The notes below the pieces were generated by a model. That model was not told the DNA's origin and searched no databases. It was given only the letters and a program-made list of their open reading frames with translations. The position numbers were made by a program, and so were the translations under genes. Below, piece by piece: positions 19,780 through 31,248 of a DNA stretch of 64,000 nt. Position 1 is the stretch's first letter, and each line of letters begins with the position of its first letter. Origin of the DNA: Campanula takesimana (lineage: Eukaryota > Streptophyta > Magnoliopsida > Asterales > Campanulaceae); assembly GCA_026119855.1 (NCBI GenBank), contig JAOWBW010000044.1, forward strand, positions 744,001 through 808,000, written 5' to 3'.

Positions 19780-21534
19780 AATACCCCCAAACTTATCTTT
19801 TGCTCGTCCTCGAGTAAAACAAAACATATATAAAACTATAAAACTACAAAAACTAAAAACAATAAAAAACAAATATTTTTGGGATGTTCTTAATACATAT
19901 GGGAGTCGTTAGCCAAAAGTCTCAGGGTTCCTCACACAAGTGCCATTAAATAGGTACCATTGTAAAACCAAATTGCAACACATACACACTACTAACTCGT
20001 TTGATTTTCCACCGCAGCATGATAGGATGAGTGAAGTGGTGATCAATGCGACCAAAATAAGATTAGCTTATGGGATCACTTTAGTTAATGCTCTAAATTC
20101 ACAAATGATGATGATGTTGCACGTTAACCCAATCAAGGATACTCATAATCATGTATACATAGTTGTCAACCCGGTTACCGATATTGAACGAAAATATGGC
20201 ATAAAGTTTAAGCACAACAAACGTGCAAGGCTAGGTTCACGGTTACAAATGAAGGTAAGGACATACGAAGTTAAGAAAGTGGACTAATAAGTCTTCTCCA
20301 ATGTGTACATCCTCACAATATGTTAAACTCTCCGCTCACCCAATTCCCACACTATCTCACCCCCAAACTTGAACTTTTATATACTTACATGGGGTGAGAT
20401 ATGTTTCCCTATTTCTGTGGCCTTTTCCAAATCACCACTTCAATACATTAATGGGACAAGCTTTTTCTGAATATATATTTACATAATCTTTCCTTTTTTT
20501 TTTTTTTTTTGAACTTCAAATTTACATAAGATAAAAGTGTGCTTATTTAATCACTTTGCACACTACTCAACGATCACACTTTTTTTTTTGTGCTTGCCCC
20601 TTCCTTTCATTACATATACCCATTTCATAACTTGGGCCATAAACCATAATTCCCCAAATCATTCTCCCAATTTCTAACCATAAATTACCATCATTCCCTA
20701 ATCCACTTCCTCGTCAAGGTGGGTATAACATATTCTTAGTGCAAAAGGGTAGGAAATCGGGTATCAAAAGAAGGTGAACAACGGTCTTTAATGTGTCATT
20801 CTTTCATCCATTACTAGGCTCAAACGGGTATTCTAGCGATGATTTTATTTAAGTGACTAGATAGACAAAATAAGGCCAGGAAAAAGGGTTTAGAAAGAAA
20901 TGCCATAAATACCGAATAACCTATTGACTTGTTATTGACAACCATGCAACAATGTTCTAGGGTCCCCGAACATACACCAAGTGATCCCATAAATTATTCT
21001 TAAGTTGATAACATGATCATGAAAATAATGTAAGTGAGAGGTGGTGCAATCATGCCTTTAGTAGTGTTAATGCAGTCCCAACTCTAGGTTAAACAATGGC
21101 ACCCGCAATGGCTAATAAAAATAAACCCTCGGATCATCACCGACTATGGCCAACATCCCAAAATATAAAGAGAACAAAATTTTTTAAAATTTTTTCTATT
21201 TTTTGGAGGGTGACAACTATATACACTCCCCTATAAACCCACAAACTCGGAGAGATGCCTACCCCCAAACTCAAAACATGCAATGTCCTCATAGCATAAG
21301 GAACTAAAACATGCTTTGGGTTCAAAGGATGGCATGACACAACAAAACAAAAACAAAAGCAAATAAAATGTTACCTCGTTGGGTTGCCTCCCAACAAGCG
21401 CATTTGGTTAAGGTCGTTAGCCCGACCGTTGCTCGGTTTGGATTTCACCTTTCTTCCTTTGGCCCACTTTGCATTCTCGCGGGTCTTTACCTTCAAATTG
21501 ATCCCCATATATAATCCCTTTTTTATTTCATTGT
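19780..21534 (-). other. Internal non-coding region of element B
   Basis: Contains the CAACAAGCGC block near 21390-21402, a rearranged AT-rich region and T-rich runs at 20490-20510 and 20581-20590. A short plus-strand ORF at 19940-20287 has no recognisable domain and looks incidental. Pol is missing. Confidence 0.5.
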
Positions 21535-22434
21535 TTAGCACCAAAGGGAATATTTTACGATTACATTGCTTGGGCTCCACTTGTGGCCTCTCACCACCTT
21601 TTCATCATCACAAGATGGATGGGGTACCATGATGATGATCAAGTTTTCATTGGGATCACTACGGGTAGTCTCATTCGCATCATGAACCTCCTCACTATCC
21701 CTCTTCTCATCACCATATAAAGCAAACTCAAGCTCCTCAATGGCTATCTCATGCCATGTTTTCTCCACCGTTTTTGTTTCCTCCACATCCACTGTACAAC
21801 CACTCACATCATCAAAAGAGGAACCATCTTTAGAGTCAACATTGGAGATTTCATAGACAAAATTCTCCTTTGCATCTTCCAAAGGTTTCTCTTCGAGTGA
21901 CTGATCCGTAGCGGAAACATTAGAGATTTCATGGACAAAATTCTCTTCTGCGTCCTCCACGGTTTGCTCTCCATATTGTGGTGGTGGTTTAAAATATGGC
22001 TCAAAAAATGAGTCATAGACACACTCTTCCCCATCAGCATTTAGATACCAAACCAGGGTTGAAGGTTGCTCTTCCGCTTGCGTCTGTATAGGAGTAGTAT
22101 CCGGCTCACGGTTCCTCAACATCTCTAACATTGTGATCATGTGTTCCTCCATCCTTTCCATAGTCTCCTTCAATGCTTGTTTTAGAGGTTGTGGAGGTAT
22201 TGGGGCACAGTATGTTGGCGCTTGATTATTCCAAGTCATGTTTGCATGATTTTCCCACCCTTGACTATAAGAGTATGGGGGAGGATCATATTGTGGTTGC
22301 CATGACTCGAAATAATTTCTTGTTTGAACCTGTGGATAATACTCAGAAAAATATGTCCTAAACGGACACTGATTAGTAGTATGAGAATAAAATCCACAAT
22401 TCAGACACGACTCATACATGTTGTACTGGTTCAT
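21535..22434 (-). CDS. Athila-type Gag C-terminal ORF of element B
   Basis: A 299-codon open frame begins MNQYNMYESCLNCGFYSHTT and carries a CCHC knuckle (CLNCGFYSHTTNQC, residues ~11-24). It continues with a proline/tyrosine-rich Athila-like linker (PPPYSYSQGWENHANMTW), a coiled segment (LKQALKETMERMEEHMITML) and an acidic tail with a repeated ENFVxEISNV motif. The capsid domain is missing. The frame is intact despite the loss of pol, like the mini-gag of element D. It may bind RNA; function is inferred only from the knuckle. Confidence 0.65.
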   Translation of the reverse strand: MNQYNMYESCLNCGFYSHTTNQCPFRTYFSEYYPQVQTRNYFESWQPQYDPPPYSYSQGWENHANMTWNNQAPTYCAPIPPQPLKQALKETMERMEEHMITMLEMLRNREPDTTPIQTQAEEQPSTLVWYLNADGEECVYDSFFEPYFKPPPQYGEQTVEDAEENFVHEISNVSATDQSLEEKPLEDAKENFVYEISNVDSKDGSSFDDVSGCTVDVEETKTVEKTWHEIAIEELEFALYGDEKRDSEEVHDANETTRSDPNENLIIIMVPHPSCDDEKVVRGHKWSPSNVIVKYSLWC

Positions 22435-22553
22435 TCTATGAGTCTTTGAGTATACAATAAAGAAATAAATACTAAAAAAAAAACTAACTATAAAAATAAG
22501 AAAAACAAAAAAAATATTTACACTACCTAAACAAACTTGTTAACCTAATCAAG

Positions 22554-22571
22554 TCCCCGGCAACGGCGCCA
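22554..22571 (-). other. Primer-binding site, tRNA-Asp (element B)
   Basis: The plus strand equals the 3' end of plant tRNA-Asp with CCA (CCCCGGCAACGGCGCCA). Athila elements characteristically use tRNA-Asp. It is not a tRNA gene: there is no body upstream. Confidence 0.85.
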
Positions 22572-22577
22572 AAAACT

Positions 22578-25500
22578 AGATGGATAAAATCTCCCTCTAA
22601 TTAAATTAACCTAGCAAGTGTACTAGTTACCGATGTAGTAGTATGCACAAGCAAGGGTCGAATCCACAGAGACTAGATTGGAAAACAAGAATGTAAATTA
22701 AAACAGAAAAATAAAATATGGGGTTTTGGTTTTTGTGATTTAATTATAATTAACTACTAAAGCAATAACTAAAACTAAACTAATAAAACAAATAAAAGCA
22801 ATATTAAAGAATAGATTCACGAATTGAGTTCACAAATACTTTCACTCTATGCTATTCTCATGATGACAAGATCAATCTTATTCTTGGGTTCATTCACTTT
22901 AGTAAGAATTGAGACGGTTCGGTTGCCGGATTGCAATCCTAATACTCTCTTTATGTTCTACTTTCCGCAAGGTCCGTTTCACATGCAAAGGGTTCATGAA
23001 GTTCTTAAGAATATTTGAACCTAGATCCTTTTGATTTCCGCAAGGTCCTCAATTAGATCTAATTATTAAAATAGTGGTCAATGTATAATCGCCCACGCAA
23101 GTGAAGCAATATATACCCAATAATTCTAAAGCCAATTTATATCTTAACATATAATTGAAACTAAAGAATTAAGTATGAAGAATATTTTAACGAACAAGAA
23201 TTAATATCGAATGGAAGAATTAAATCCAAAGCATAGAGATCTAGTATTTGTTACTACCAATCCATGAATCTAAGAAATTAGCTACTCATAATAATAAAAT
23301 CAAGAACAAGAAATAAATTAAAGAACATCAAAACCTGGATTAATTGATGAATCTTTGATTATAATCCTTGAATCTTGACTAAAAGTCTGTACAAAAGTAT
23401 CCCCCAAAATAAATTGGATGGAGTGTTATATTTATACTAGGGCTAAGGAGGTGTAAAAATAGGAAAAACCCTAGGATTCCTTGTTGAAAAAGGATAAATA
23501 AAGTGCTGGTGGCCGAATTCCCCAGGAGCCCTTGGTATTTTTGGGTTTCCAGAAAGGCCCTCCGAAAATTCCCCAAAGGTCCTCCAGAAATTCCAGAAAA
23601 GCCCTCAAAATTTTGGAAATTACTAAATAGCCCAACATATTTTGCATAATTCCTCAAAGGTCCCTAGAAAATTCCCCTATGGTCCTTGTGTGGGCAGCCG
23701 CCCAGAATAGGAGTGGGCAGGCGCCCACTTGATCAGCCTCTTGGCACTTCGGAGCTCAAATGTGTGATTTGTACTTTTTACGCGTAAACTTCCGGAGGCC
23801 ATAACTTCTTCATACGAACTTCGATTTGGATGTGTAAACTATCGTTGGAGATCTCTTTTCGAGTAATATCCAATGGACTTGATTTCTAAGTGGTCACATC
23901 TCTTTATCTTTATTTTTTGTTCCGTTCTTTATGTTGGGTTTCAATCAAACATGCGCAGCAGAATTTAGCATTAAAATTTTTGAAACCCAAAGCCCATAGA
24001 TCCGTTCATATGATTAAATCAAATACAATAACATGAATATAGGATAAAACTAACCCTTGATGGCTATCAAATTTTCTCTTGGTCTTTGGTGGAGATTTGA
24101 AGACTTGATCACGATCACAAAGCTTGAACACGAACTTTGAAGATGATGATTTTCACCCTCTAGCGGTATCCACACTTCGAACGAATATCAAAGGAGCTTC
24201 TTTGATCTTGGTTGCTAGACCAACAACTATGAAATACGCTTTCACAATTGATATGACTATATGGAATTTTTCTTTTGTGTATTATTTTGTTCTTCAACAA
24301 AAGATGTCTTAGAACAAAATAAAACCTCTCTCAAACTCTTTGGAGACTCACAAAAGGCTATCCCTGAAGTTCTGGCCGAACTCATCCTTTTATACACAAG
24401 CAAGACCTATTCCAAATAGGAATCTTGTGTCAAAAGACATTCCAAATCGAATTAGGAAAGTGCCAGCCGACAGTACTGTGCGGCCGCCCAGAATACACTG
24501 TGCGGTCGCACATCTATCTGAAACAAATTGGTACAATTTTGAGCTAAGTGTGCGGCCACCCAGTCCATACTCTGCGGTCGCCCACTTCCCCAGAATGTCC
24601 AGAATTTCCAAAATTCCAATATAGTCCTTTTAAAGATTCGTTCTATTGTGTGTGACCCTCTAGGATTATACTAAGTTGGCAATGGGTTCAAACATGAAAC
24701 CATAAGATATGATTAGGTTCTAGCAAACCGTCATACCTACCCAAATAGTATAACTAGATACAAGTTCGCATTCCTCTTAGAATATGTCATAATCCTTTTG
24801 TCCACGATATCATTGAACACAAGTCATGGTCAAAGAGTCAACTTGTTTTGTTCAATACTTTCTCGATTCCGAATATGTTGATAATCCAAATGTCATTGAT
24901 CCAATCAATTCATTTGAGTCCGGCAGAACATTTCATCAACATCATTCCTACGAGAGGCCCAAGCTTGATATCTCTCCGAAGAGGGACAAATCCATTTAGC
25001 TTATTATTCTTCCCTACGTGAATCCGATTATGCCAATCATACCCTTTATAACTACTCGGTTAAAAGTAGCGTTTGAATATGTCAAACATAATGTTCATCA
25101 AGTGGAAGACTATAATAACTTCATGTCTAAGGATTCAAATGACATAACTAATATGAGATATATGTTCGACATAGACCATGACATAAATCTCATACAGCGG
25201 GTCATGTCCAGTACCTTGTTCCAAACAAGTACCCATAAATCTAACATGATCATCCCATGATCATTTAGCCTTTATACTAGTGCTTAACAAGTACTAGGGA
25301 TGGAGATTATTATAAGTAAACATGAACAACAATAATAATCAAAACATCTCTTTATTGATATGAAATAAATGATAACAATTACAACGTTTATTAAACGTGC
25401 CTAGGGCACCACTACTAACACTTTATCCTTCTTTTTCGCACTTTAACGTACAAGAATCCGTGCATTCCTTTGCTCCTTCCCTATACTCATAAACACTCCA

Positions 25501-25581
25501 AAAACCATCAAAACACCCAAGGTTGAGCATCTAATAAGTCATAAAAGTATATCATTTAGATGGGTAAAAACACATCCATCA
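22578..25581 (-). repeat. Right (5') LTR of element B, split by a solo LTR
   Basis: Matches 18270-19779 once 23932-25420 and one copy of CTTTA are removed; the corrected length is again 1,510 bp. The first base is A rather than T. GC palindromes lie at 23690-23728. Confidence 0.9.
23932..25420. mobile_element. Solo LTR, probably Ty1/copia, inside element B
   Basis: 1,489 bp, TGTTGGG...CTAACA, flanked by CTTTA at 23927-23931 and 25421-25425. The intact target is visible in the other B LTR. It carries four GC palindromes (24477-24588) such as GTGCGGCCGCCC. A diverged relative is at 40300-41461. Copia is suggested by its TGTTGG/AACA ends only. Confidence 0.85.
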
Positions 25582-25586
25582 CAAGC

Positions 25587-26844
25587 CTAGGGCAACAAAA
25601 CTTACATCAGCATCTTCATCTTCATCGGCATCTTCATCTGAGTCAGTTTCACACCAAACCGGCAAGGCCTTTTCTGTGCTTTCATCGGCAACAAAGCTTC
25701 GAGACTTTAGATGTCTCTTGCTAAATGACTTCCTCACATACTCATACTTTGGTTGAGGAAATTTGGAAGCAAAGTGACCAGGTTTTCTGCAATTAAAACA
25801 GACCAAGTCACCTTTGTTGTTCTTTCCATCGGTAGCACTTGTATAGGGTTTGTTGTAGCTTGCTGGTTTTTGAAATGATGGTGTGAATGACTTTTATTGC
25901 TGGTAATTTCCTTTCTGCATCTTTTTGAAGTCCTTAAACCTTTTGTAGTTTCTGGCGAAGGCGGCAAATTCGTCTTCTTCCATCGGTTTATCTGAGGTTA
26001 CTTCTGAGGTTTTGGAACTGCAGGGTGTTTGATGGGGATGTATAGAAGGGAATTTGTTTGGAGGGAAGGATGTCTGCGACAGAGCTGATAGAGACAATTT
26101 TTTGAAATTTTTATCGAGAACGTTAAGTTTTTGCAGTTCTCTCTCATACAGAAATAGACTATACACAAGATTCTGAATAGAAGTCTTGTTTAAGTCTCTC
26201 ACTTCTCTAACAGCAGTGACCTTGGTATGATACTCATTTCCCAAAGAACTTAGAAAATGAATATTTAGGTCTTTCATAGTATAAACCTTACCTAATGAAG
26301 CACATAAATTACTTACCTCGCAGAATATATCGTAGGCACTCCTTAGTGATTCACCATCTTGTTTCTTGAAGGATTCAAACTCAGCAATGCAATCGTAGAG
26401 TCTGTTGTCCTTCACCTTCTCATCACCTTCAAAGTATGCAAGGAGCTTGTTCCAGCATTCTTGAACCATGGAGCACAAGTCAATAAGTTTGTATTGCTTG
26501 TCATCCAAACCACAAGAGATAATGTGGCATGCTTTTCCATCTAGGGCAGCTGAAAGTTTGTCATCCTCAGTCCATTCCTCTCTTGGTTTTTCAAACAGAG
26601 TTTCTTCAATCTGAACATGGGTTTCTTGTTCGGTGTCACGGTCAGCATGTTGTGTCAGCGGCGTGGAGGGAATAGGTCGGTAGGTGGTTGAAACTTTTAA
26701 TGGAATGATTGGACCACCTTCTATGACCTTCATTAACCGATCATCGATTGAGTTCATATACTTTATCATACGAGATTTCCAGACACCAAACTCGTTGACA
26801 TTCAACAATGGGATGGTGGTGACGTTGAATGACTGCAAAGTCAC
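25587..26844 (-). pseudogene. Ty1/copia Gag of element A (right of B)
   Basis: Begins MTLQSFNVTTIPLLNVNEFG with the copia Gag (UBN2-like) pattern WKSRMIKYMNSID, AKACHII-like ALDGKACHIISCGL and LKKQDGESLRSAYDIF-type helices, ending in a lysine-rich stretch. An in-frame TAA at 25894-25896 interrupts it. The same frame then resumes with the knuckle CFNCRKPGHFASKF, whose fourth ligand is F rather than C. The frame continues across the element B insertion site into 18267-17347. Confidence 0.85.
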
Positions 26845-28079
26845 TTATCAGTTTGCAAACTATTATCACTAAGCGTAGCGGAGAAGATGTGACTAAGTTT
26901 AACTCACTCAAAATCAGTAAGAAAAGGTTTTGAGAGCTTGGTTTAAACACAAAGTGATTTCCAAAAGTTCAATGCAGTTTCAAGAGATTGGTAAATAGAA
27001 ATTACAATGAATCAGTAAGAACAAGTACAATCTGCCGGTGATAGAGTTCCAACCGGCAAGGACAAAGTAAGTAACAAGGGACACAATGATTTGGAGAGGT
27101 GCACAGTGTAAATACTGCTACGACCTCTACCAAGTTTGGTCAGAACATGGATTTGGGTTAAGAGCACTATTAGATATCCCTAGTCTATTACAAGAACGGC
27201 TTTGCCGGATACAAAGACTAAATTCTAGAGATCACTAATGGATCGTGATACAAATACTGACCAAGTGTTTTTGAGCGGCAAGTCCAAGAGAACTTATCTC
27301 ACTCAGGTGGGTGTGTGAAAAACTTATCACTATATTCCTTATAATAATCTAGTTCGGGAATATTGACAATGTGATGAGTTTGTGCACAAGTGTATGTCCT
27401 ATTAAATATTCTAATGATTATCTGGACAGAATGTTTGAGCTTCAATGAATGCTCTAAACAATCAACCCTCTTCAAAGCACTATTTTCACCAACCTTATTC
27501 AATGCTCTAAGTCCTCTATTTATATGAGGAGTTAATGACTTGAGCCTTGTGGAAGAAGGCTTGCAATTTGAATTTCCAGCTGGGTAGTTGAGGAGCATTA
27601 AATGCGGTATCTTTTGCATTAATGGCGGGGATTTGAAGTACACGCATGCTTGGAAATGTCTGATAGGTAAAGACCCCTTTGTCTCAACCGGTTACCTGCA
27701 AAACGCAAGTAGAGATAGAGTAGAGCTAAAAATAGCTTGGTGTCAGACGGCGCAGTAATCATGACAGAGCAGTTAAACTACTTTCGGATAAGACAGTACA
27801 AAAAGGACAAAGACAATCGGTAAAGTTGACTTTAAGGTAGAACGATGAAACCTGACTACTAGTAAAGTCCAGACTGTCCTTGTTGATTGTCATGTCGTCG
27901 GCAACTTGCTTTGTGAACTGAGTAGTAAGTTGATCGGCAACTTGAATGCTGATCTGCTGATTTGATTTCTGTTGTCCTCTAGCTGGTTTGCCTTGTATTG
28001 AAGAGCTGTAAAACACCTGTGCTGGTCACAAAGAATCTGAAGGGTACCTAAGAAGGTTCGAATAAAATTAGGGGATCCT
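26845..28079. other. Unassigned sequence, probably leader and LTR of copia element A
   Basis: No supported gene. GGGACACAATGATTTGG at 27077-27093 resembles copia LTR sequence also seen near 48615. I could not find LTR ends or a primer site, and short ORFs here have no recognisable domain. Confidence 0.35.
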
Positions 28080-28560
28080 AAGTGTTAGCTATGATTGGGA
28101 TTAAGCAATTCTATGTCCTAAACATATATTTGAACAACATTAAGGTTATCTCTCTACATTCCAAATCTACTTTAATTTCCCCATTTCATATTAATGTAAT
28201 TGTTTGACATGTAATCTTTAAGCATAAATCAATATAAAGTATTTCCTTTTTCTTTCCTTTGCAATTGTTAGCATTTTTCTCATATTAAAATAAGGACTTT
28301 TTTAGCATTAGAACACCTTTAGTAGCAAGACCCGCGTAAGTGGGGCATAGTGGGTGTTTAAGTACTTCCCACTCCATCACCTAACCCCTGAACCCTTCTC
28401 TCCCGAATCTTTGATTTTGTAACATAAAATAGGCTATTCTTTAGGTTTTTCTTATGTTCCCTTAATAACATAGGTGGCGAATCTACAATTAAAACCAAAA
28501 TAGACATCCTAGGATAATTCACCGCTCTAGCCAAGTTGTGGTTTTTCCGGGATATCTACA
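28080..28560 (+). repeat. Tat-type LTR fragment, opposite orientation to D and E
   Basis: The reverse complement resembles the start of the D LTR: an aligned block around CTAGGATAATTCACCGCTCTAG and the terminal ATATCTACA at 28560. The proximal part is missing. It abuts Athila pol coding sequence. Confidence 0.65.
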
Positions 28561-31248
28561 TGAAGGAGTGTCATCTTCCGGTGGAATTGGAATAGAAAGC
28601 TTATTGGGCAACCAAACAACTTAACATGGATTTGATTCTAGCGGGAGAAAAGAGGTTGCTTGATTTGGATGAGTTAGCAGAGTTGAGGCAAGATAGCTAT
28701 GAGAGTGCCAAGTTGTACAAAGAGAGGACCAAGAGATATCATGACAAAAATCGGAAGCCCAAGTTTCTTCGACCGGGTATGAAGGTCCTCCGCTTTAACT
28801 CTCGCCTAAAACTCTTTCCAGACAAATTGTGTTCAAGGTGGACGGGTACATATGAGTTGGTTCGTGTCGCGACCCCGAACCCCGCGGGCCCGAGACCGCG
28901 ATCTGGACGTCGACTTAAAACCAAAACTATGAATTACTGAAGTTAAAATTTCATTTGATACCAAAAGGTGATGATCCAAAGTTTTACAAAACCAAGTTTG
29001 ATAAGAACCAATTACAACTATCATAAACTTCCACAAGTTTATGCCCAACAAAATACAAATATACAATTCTTAATGACGTCATTGTTTGGTACAACTACCC
29101 CAAAAGGTTACACATTTACATAATGTAAACCAACCTATAACAACCTTCCCCAAAAGAATGGATCGACACTCGACGTCCTCTTTCTCGTGATCAGCGAGAC
29201 TAATCCTTAGCACCTGGGGGGGGTTAAGGAAAAACAAAGATAAAAGAAAAGGGGGTGAGATAAATCTCAATAAGTTACTAATGCAACTACATGACATGCT
29301 ATGATGCAATAAGCAATAAACAAAAATAAATATCACATAGCACATAGCAATTATCATATATTAGATAGCAGCGGAAATAAACACATAACAAAGGATATAG
29401 CCAAGGTTTTCCAAGCCGGAACATCCAAATAAAGGATCGCTGCACAGCTTCAATAATCAACAAATCATCATCTTCATAATAGCATGAAAGCCGAAGAGAA
29501 AACCCCCGGTACCGGAACAATAACCAAATGAAGTGTCACAAGGGACGGGAGACATGCCACAAAGTCATGCTCCAAGTAAAGCTAAAATGCACACAAAGGA
29601 GCTAGCTCTTCTCACATCCAAGGCCAATCTGGAGGAGGGTAATAATTGGGCAAAACAATGGTCAACATCATAATGGACTTGGCTTGTGCCATCATAATAT
29701 TTCGCATCGCCCGAAACACACACACAATGCCAGCTGGGCTTCCAAATAAATGCTAAGTAATGAATACTAGCTTAATTAAACAACTTAAGGTTCCAAAGTA
29801 GGGAACCATACCAAGAAGTCACCAAGAAAATGGGATGAAGCAACAACACACAATTAGAGTGTTCCAACAATCATAACAATGATAACACAATTCCCATATC
29901 ACATTTGACCACAAGGATCCAGTTAATTCGAGTACCTAACCAAATTTACTCACTCATATCGAAGAGCTTAAGGAGAGCTTTAAAACGGTAAATTATACGC
30001 CTAAAACGGAGTTCGGACGAACAAGATATGGCCCTCGGAAGATTGGACAAAAAAGAGAAATAAATTTCACAACAGGGGAGAGGGTGCGCGCGCCTCCTAT
30101 GGGAGGGTGCGCGCGCCTCCTAGATCAGAAGGGAAATCAAGCGTTGGAGGAGGAGAGGGTGCGCGCGCCTCCTATGGGAGGGTGCGCGCGCCTCCAATGG
30201 ACAAAAGGTTTTTTTTGTTCAAGAGAGGCCTAAGGGTGCGCGGGCCTCCTTGCCCGGAAAGGAAAATTCCGACCAAATTTCTGGGTTTCTACCATTTCAA
30301 ACCAAAACTTAAACCAACCCAAATCTTTCACCATTTCACAAATACTTGGAACCAAGACTTACAATATACACCACTATGAACCAAAACAACTTATAGACTT
30401 GTAATGGGGCTAAATAACACATCTAGAACCCAACCCAAGATTTCAAATACCAAATTTCCCAAAAATATGAATAAAATGCCAATCACTACCAAATCAACCC
30501 AAGATGCAATAAATAGCATCCATAACATCAAATAAACATGGAGTAGCATTTCTAGCATAAAAATAGGGGGAAAAGCAACTTACCCGGATTTCTCAAAGTT
30601 GACGGAATTCAATTCTTTTTGGTTCTACGCGATCCTATCGACGATCTAAACACATTTCACGTTTTAAGAAATGAGAAATAACTAGAAGAAGATGAAGAAA
30701 ATGAAGAGAAAAGTAAAGAAAGAAAACTTACCCCAAGCTAGAGAGAGAGGGAGAGAGATGGCTGGGAAAATGATGAGGGAGGGAGAAGAGTAGGGAGGTG
30801 AGGGAGAAGAGAGGGAGTAGGGGAATTATTTTTGAAAAGTTACATCTAGGCCCCTCCCTTCCTACTAACCCAATACTACACTCCCAACTAACAATTAAGA
30901 CTCAACAATACCACACTAGCACAAATGACCCAAATAAAATACTTAAGCATAAATATTATGAAACCTAAAATGCACACATAATATTTAAATAAATAATAAT
31001 TTAAATAAATAAACAAGCAAATAGATAAATAATAATTATTTATTACTAATAAAATAGATCCTATATTTCGGGTCGTGACAGTTCGTGTTTTTGCCCATGG
31101 AGTAGTGGAGCTCAAAGATTTGAAAGATGGGACATTATTTAAAGTGAATGGACACCGGGTGAAGCCATATTATGAGGGGCTGTCTATTTTGGAAGATATC
31201 AATGAGATTGATGTAATTGATTTGACGGACCCGGAGGAAGCCACTTAA
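28561..31248 (+). pseudogene. Athila-type integrase C-terminus, split by a solo LTR
   Basis: The first half reads KECHLPVELE, an in-frame TAG, then KAYWATKQLNMDLILAGEKR through LFPDKLCSRWTGTYELVRV. After the inserted 28865-31080 element it continues VFAHGVVELKDLKDGTLFKVNG to HRVKPYYEGLSIL and a TAA at 31246-31248. These are integrase tail motifs of Athila elements, just before the 3' non-coding region. The left part of pol is lost at the LTR fragment. Confidence 0.8.
28865..31080. mobile_element. Solo LTR (2,216 bp), chromovirus/Tekay-like
   Basis: TGTCGCGACC...GGTCGTGACA with duplication GTTCG at 28860-28864 and 31081-31085, inserted in the Athila integrase. Ends of this type are common in Tekay/Del chromoviruses; that assignment is by resemblance. 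It has five GCGCGCGC-type palindromes (30081-30250) and a GA-rich tract near 30740-30820. Confidence 0.85.

Larger units (their letters stand above)
18270..25581 (-). mobile_element. Element B: non-autonomous Athila-type LTR retrotransposon inserted in copia element A
   Basis: Two direct LTRs of 1,510 bp (the right one after removal of a nested insertion) begin TGATGG and end CCATCA, flanked by the duplication CAAGC at 18265-18269 and 25582-25586. A tRNA-Asp primer site (22554-22571) borders the right LTR, so the element is on the minus strand. The internal region (about 2.8 kb) has only one gag-like ORF and a GGTTGCCTCCCAACAAGCGC block typical of Athila post-pol regions. By eye the LTRs differ at about 20-25 positions, suggesting a fairly recent insertion. 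Confidence 0.9.

Noticed and set aside
19940..20287. 115-residue plus-strand ORF in element B as accessory gene
   Set aside because: No recognisable domain, no upstream TATA or GC cluster comparable to C and E, low-complexity surroundings.
22554..22571. Possible tRNA-Asp gene end
   Set aside because: Only the 3' 18 bases match, directly beside an LTR; it is a primer-binding site. The same applies to the tRNA-Arg-like ends at 2736, 14833 and 61508.
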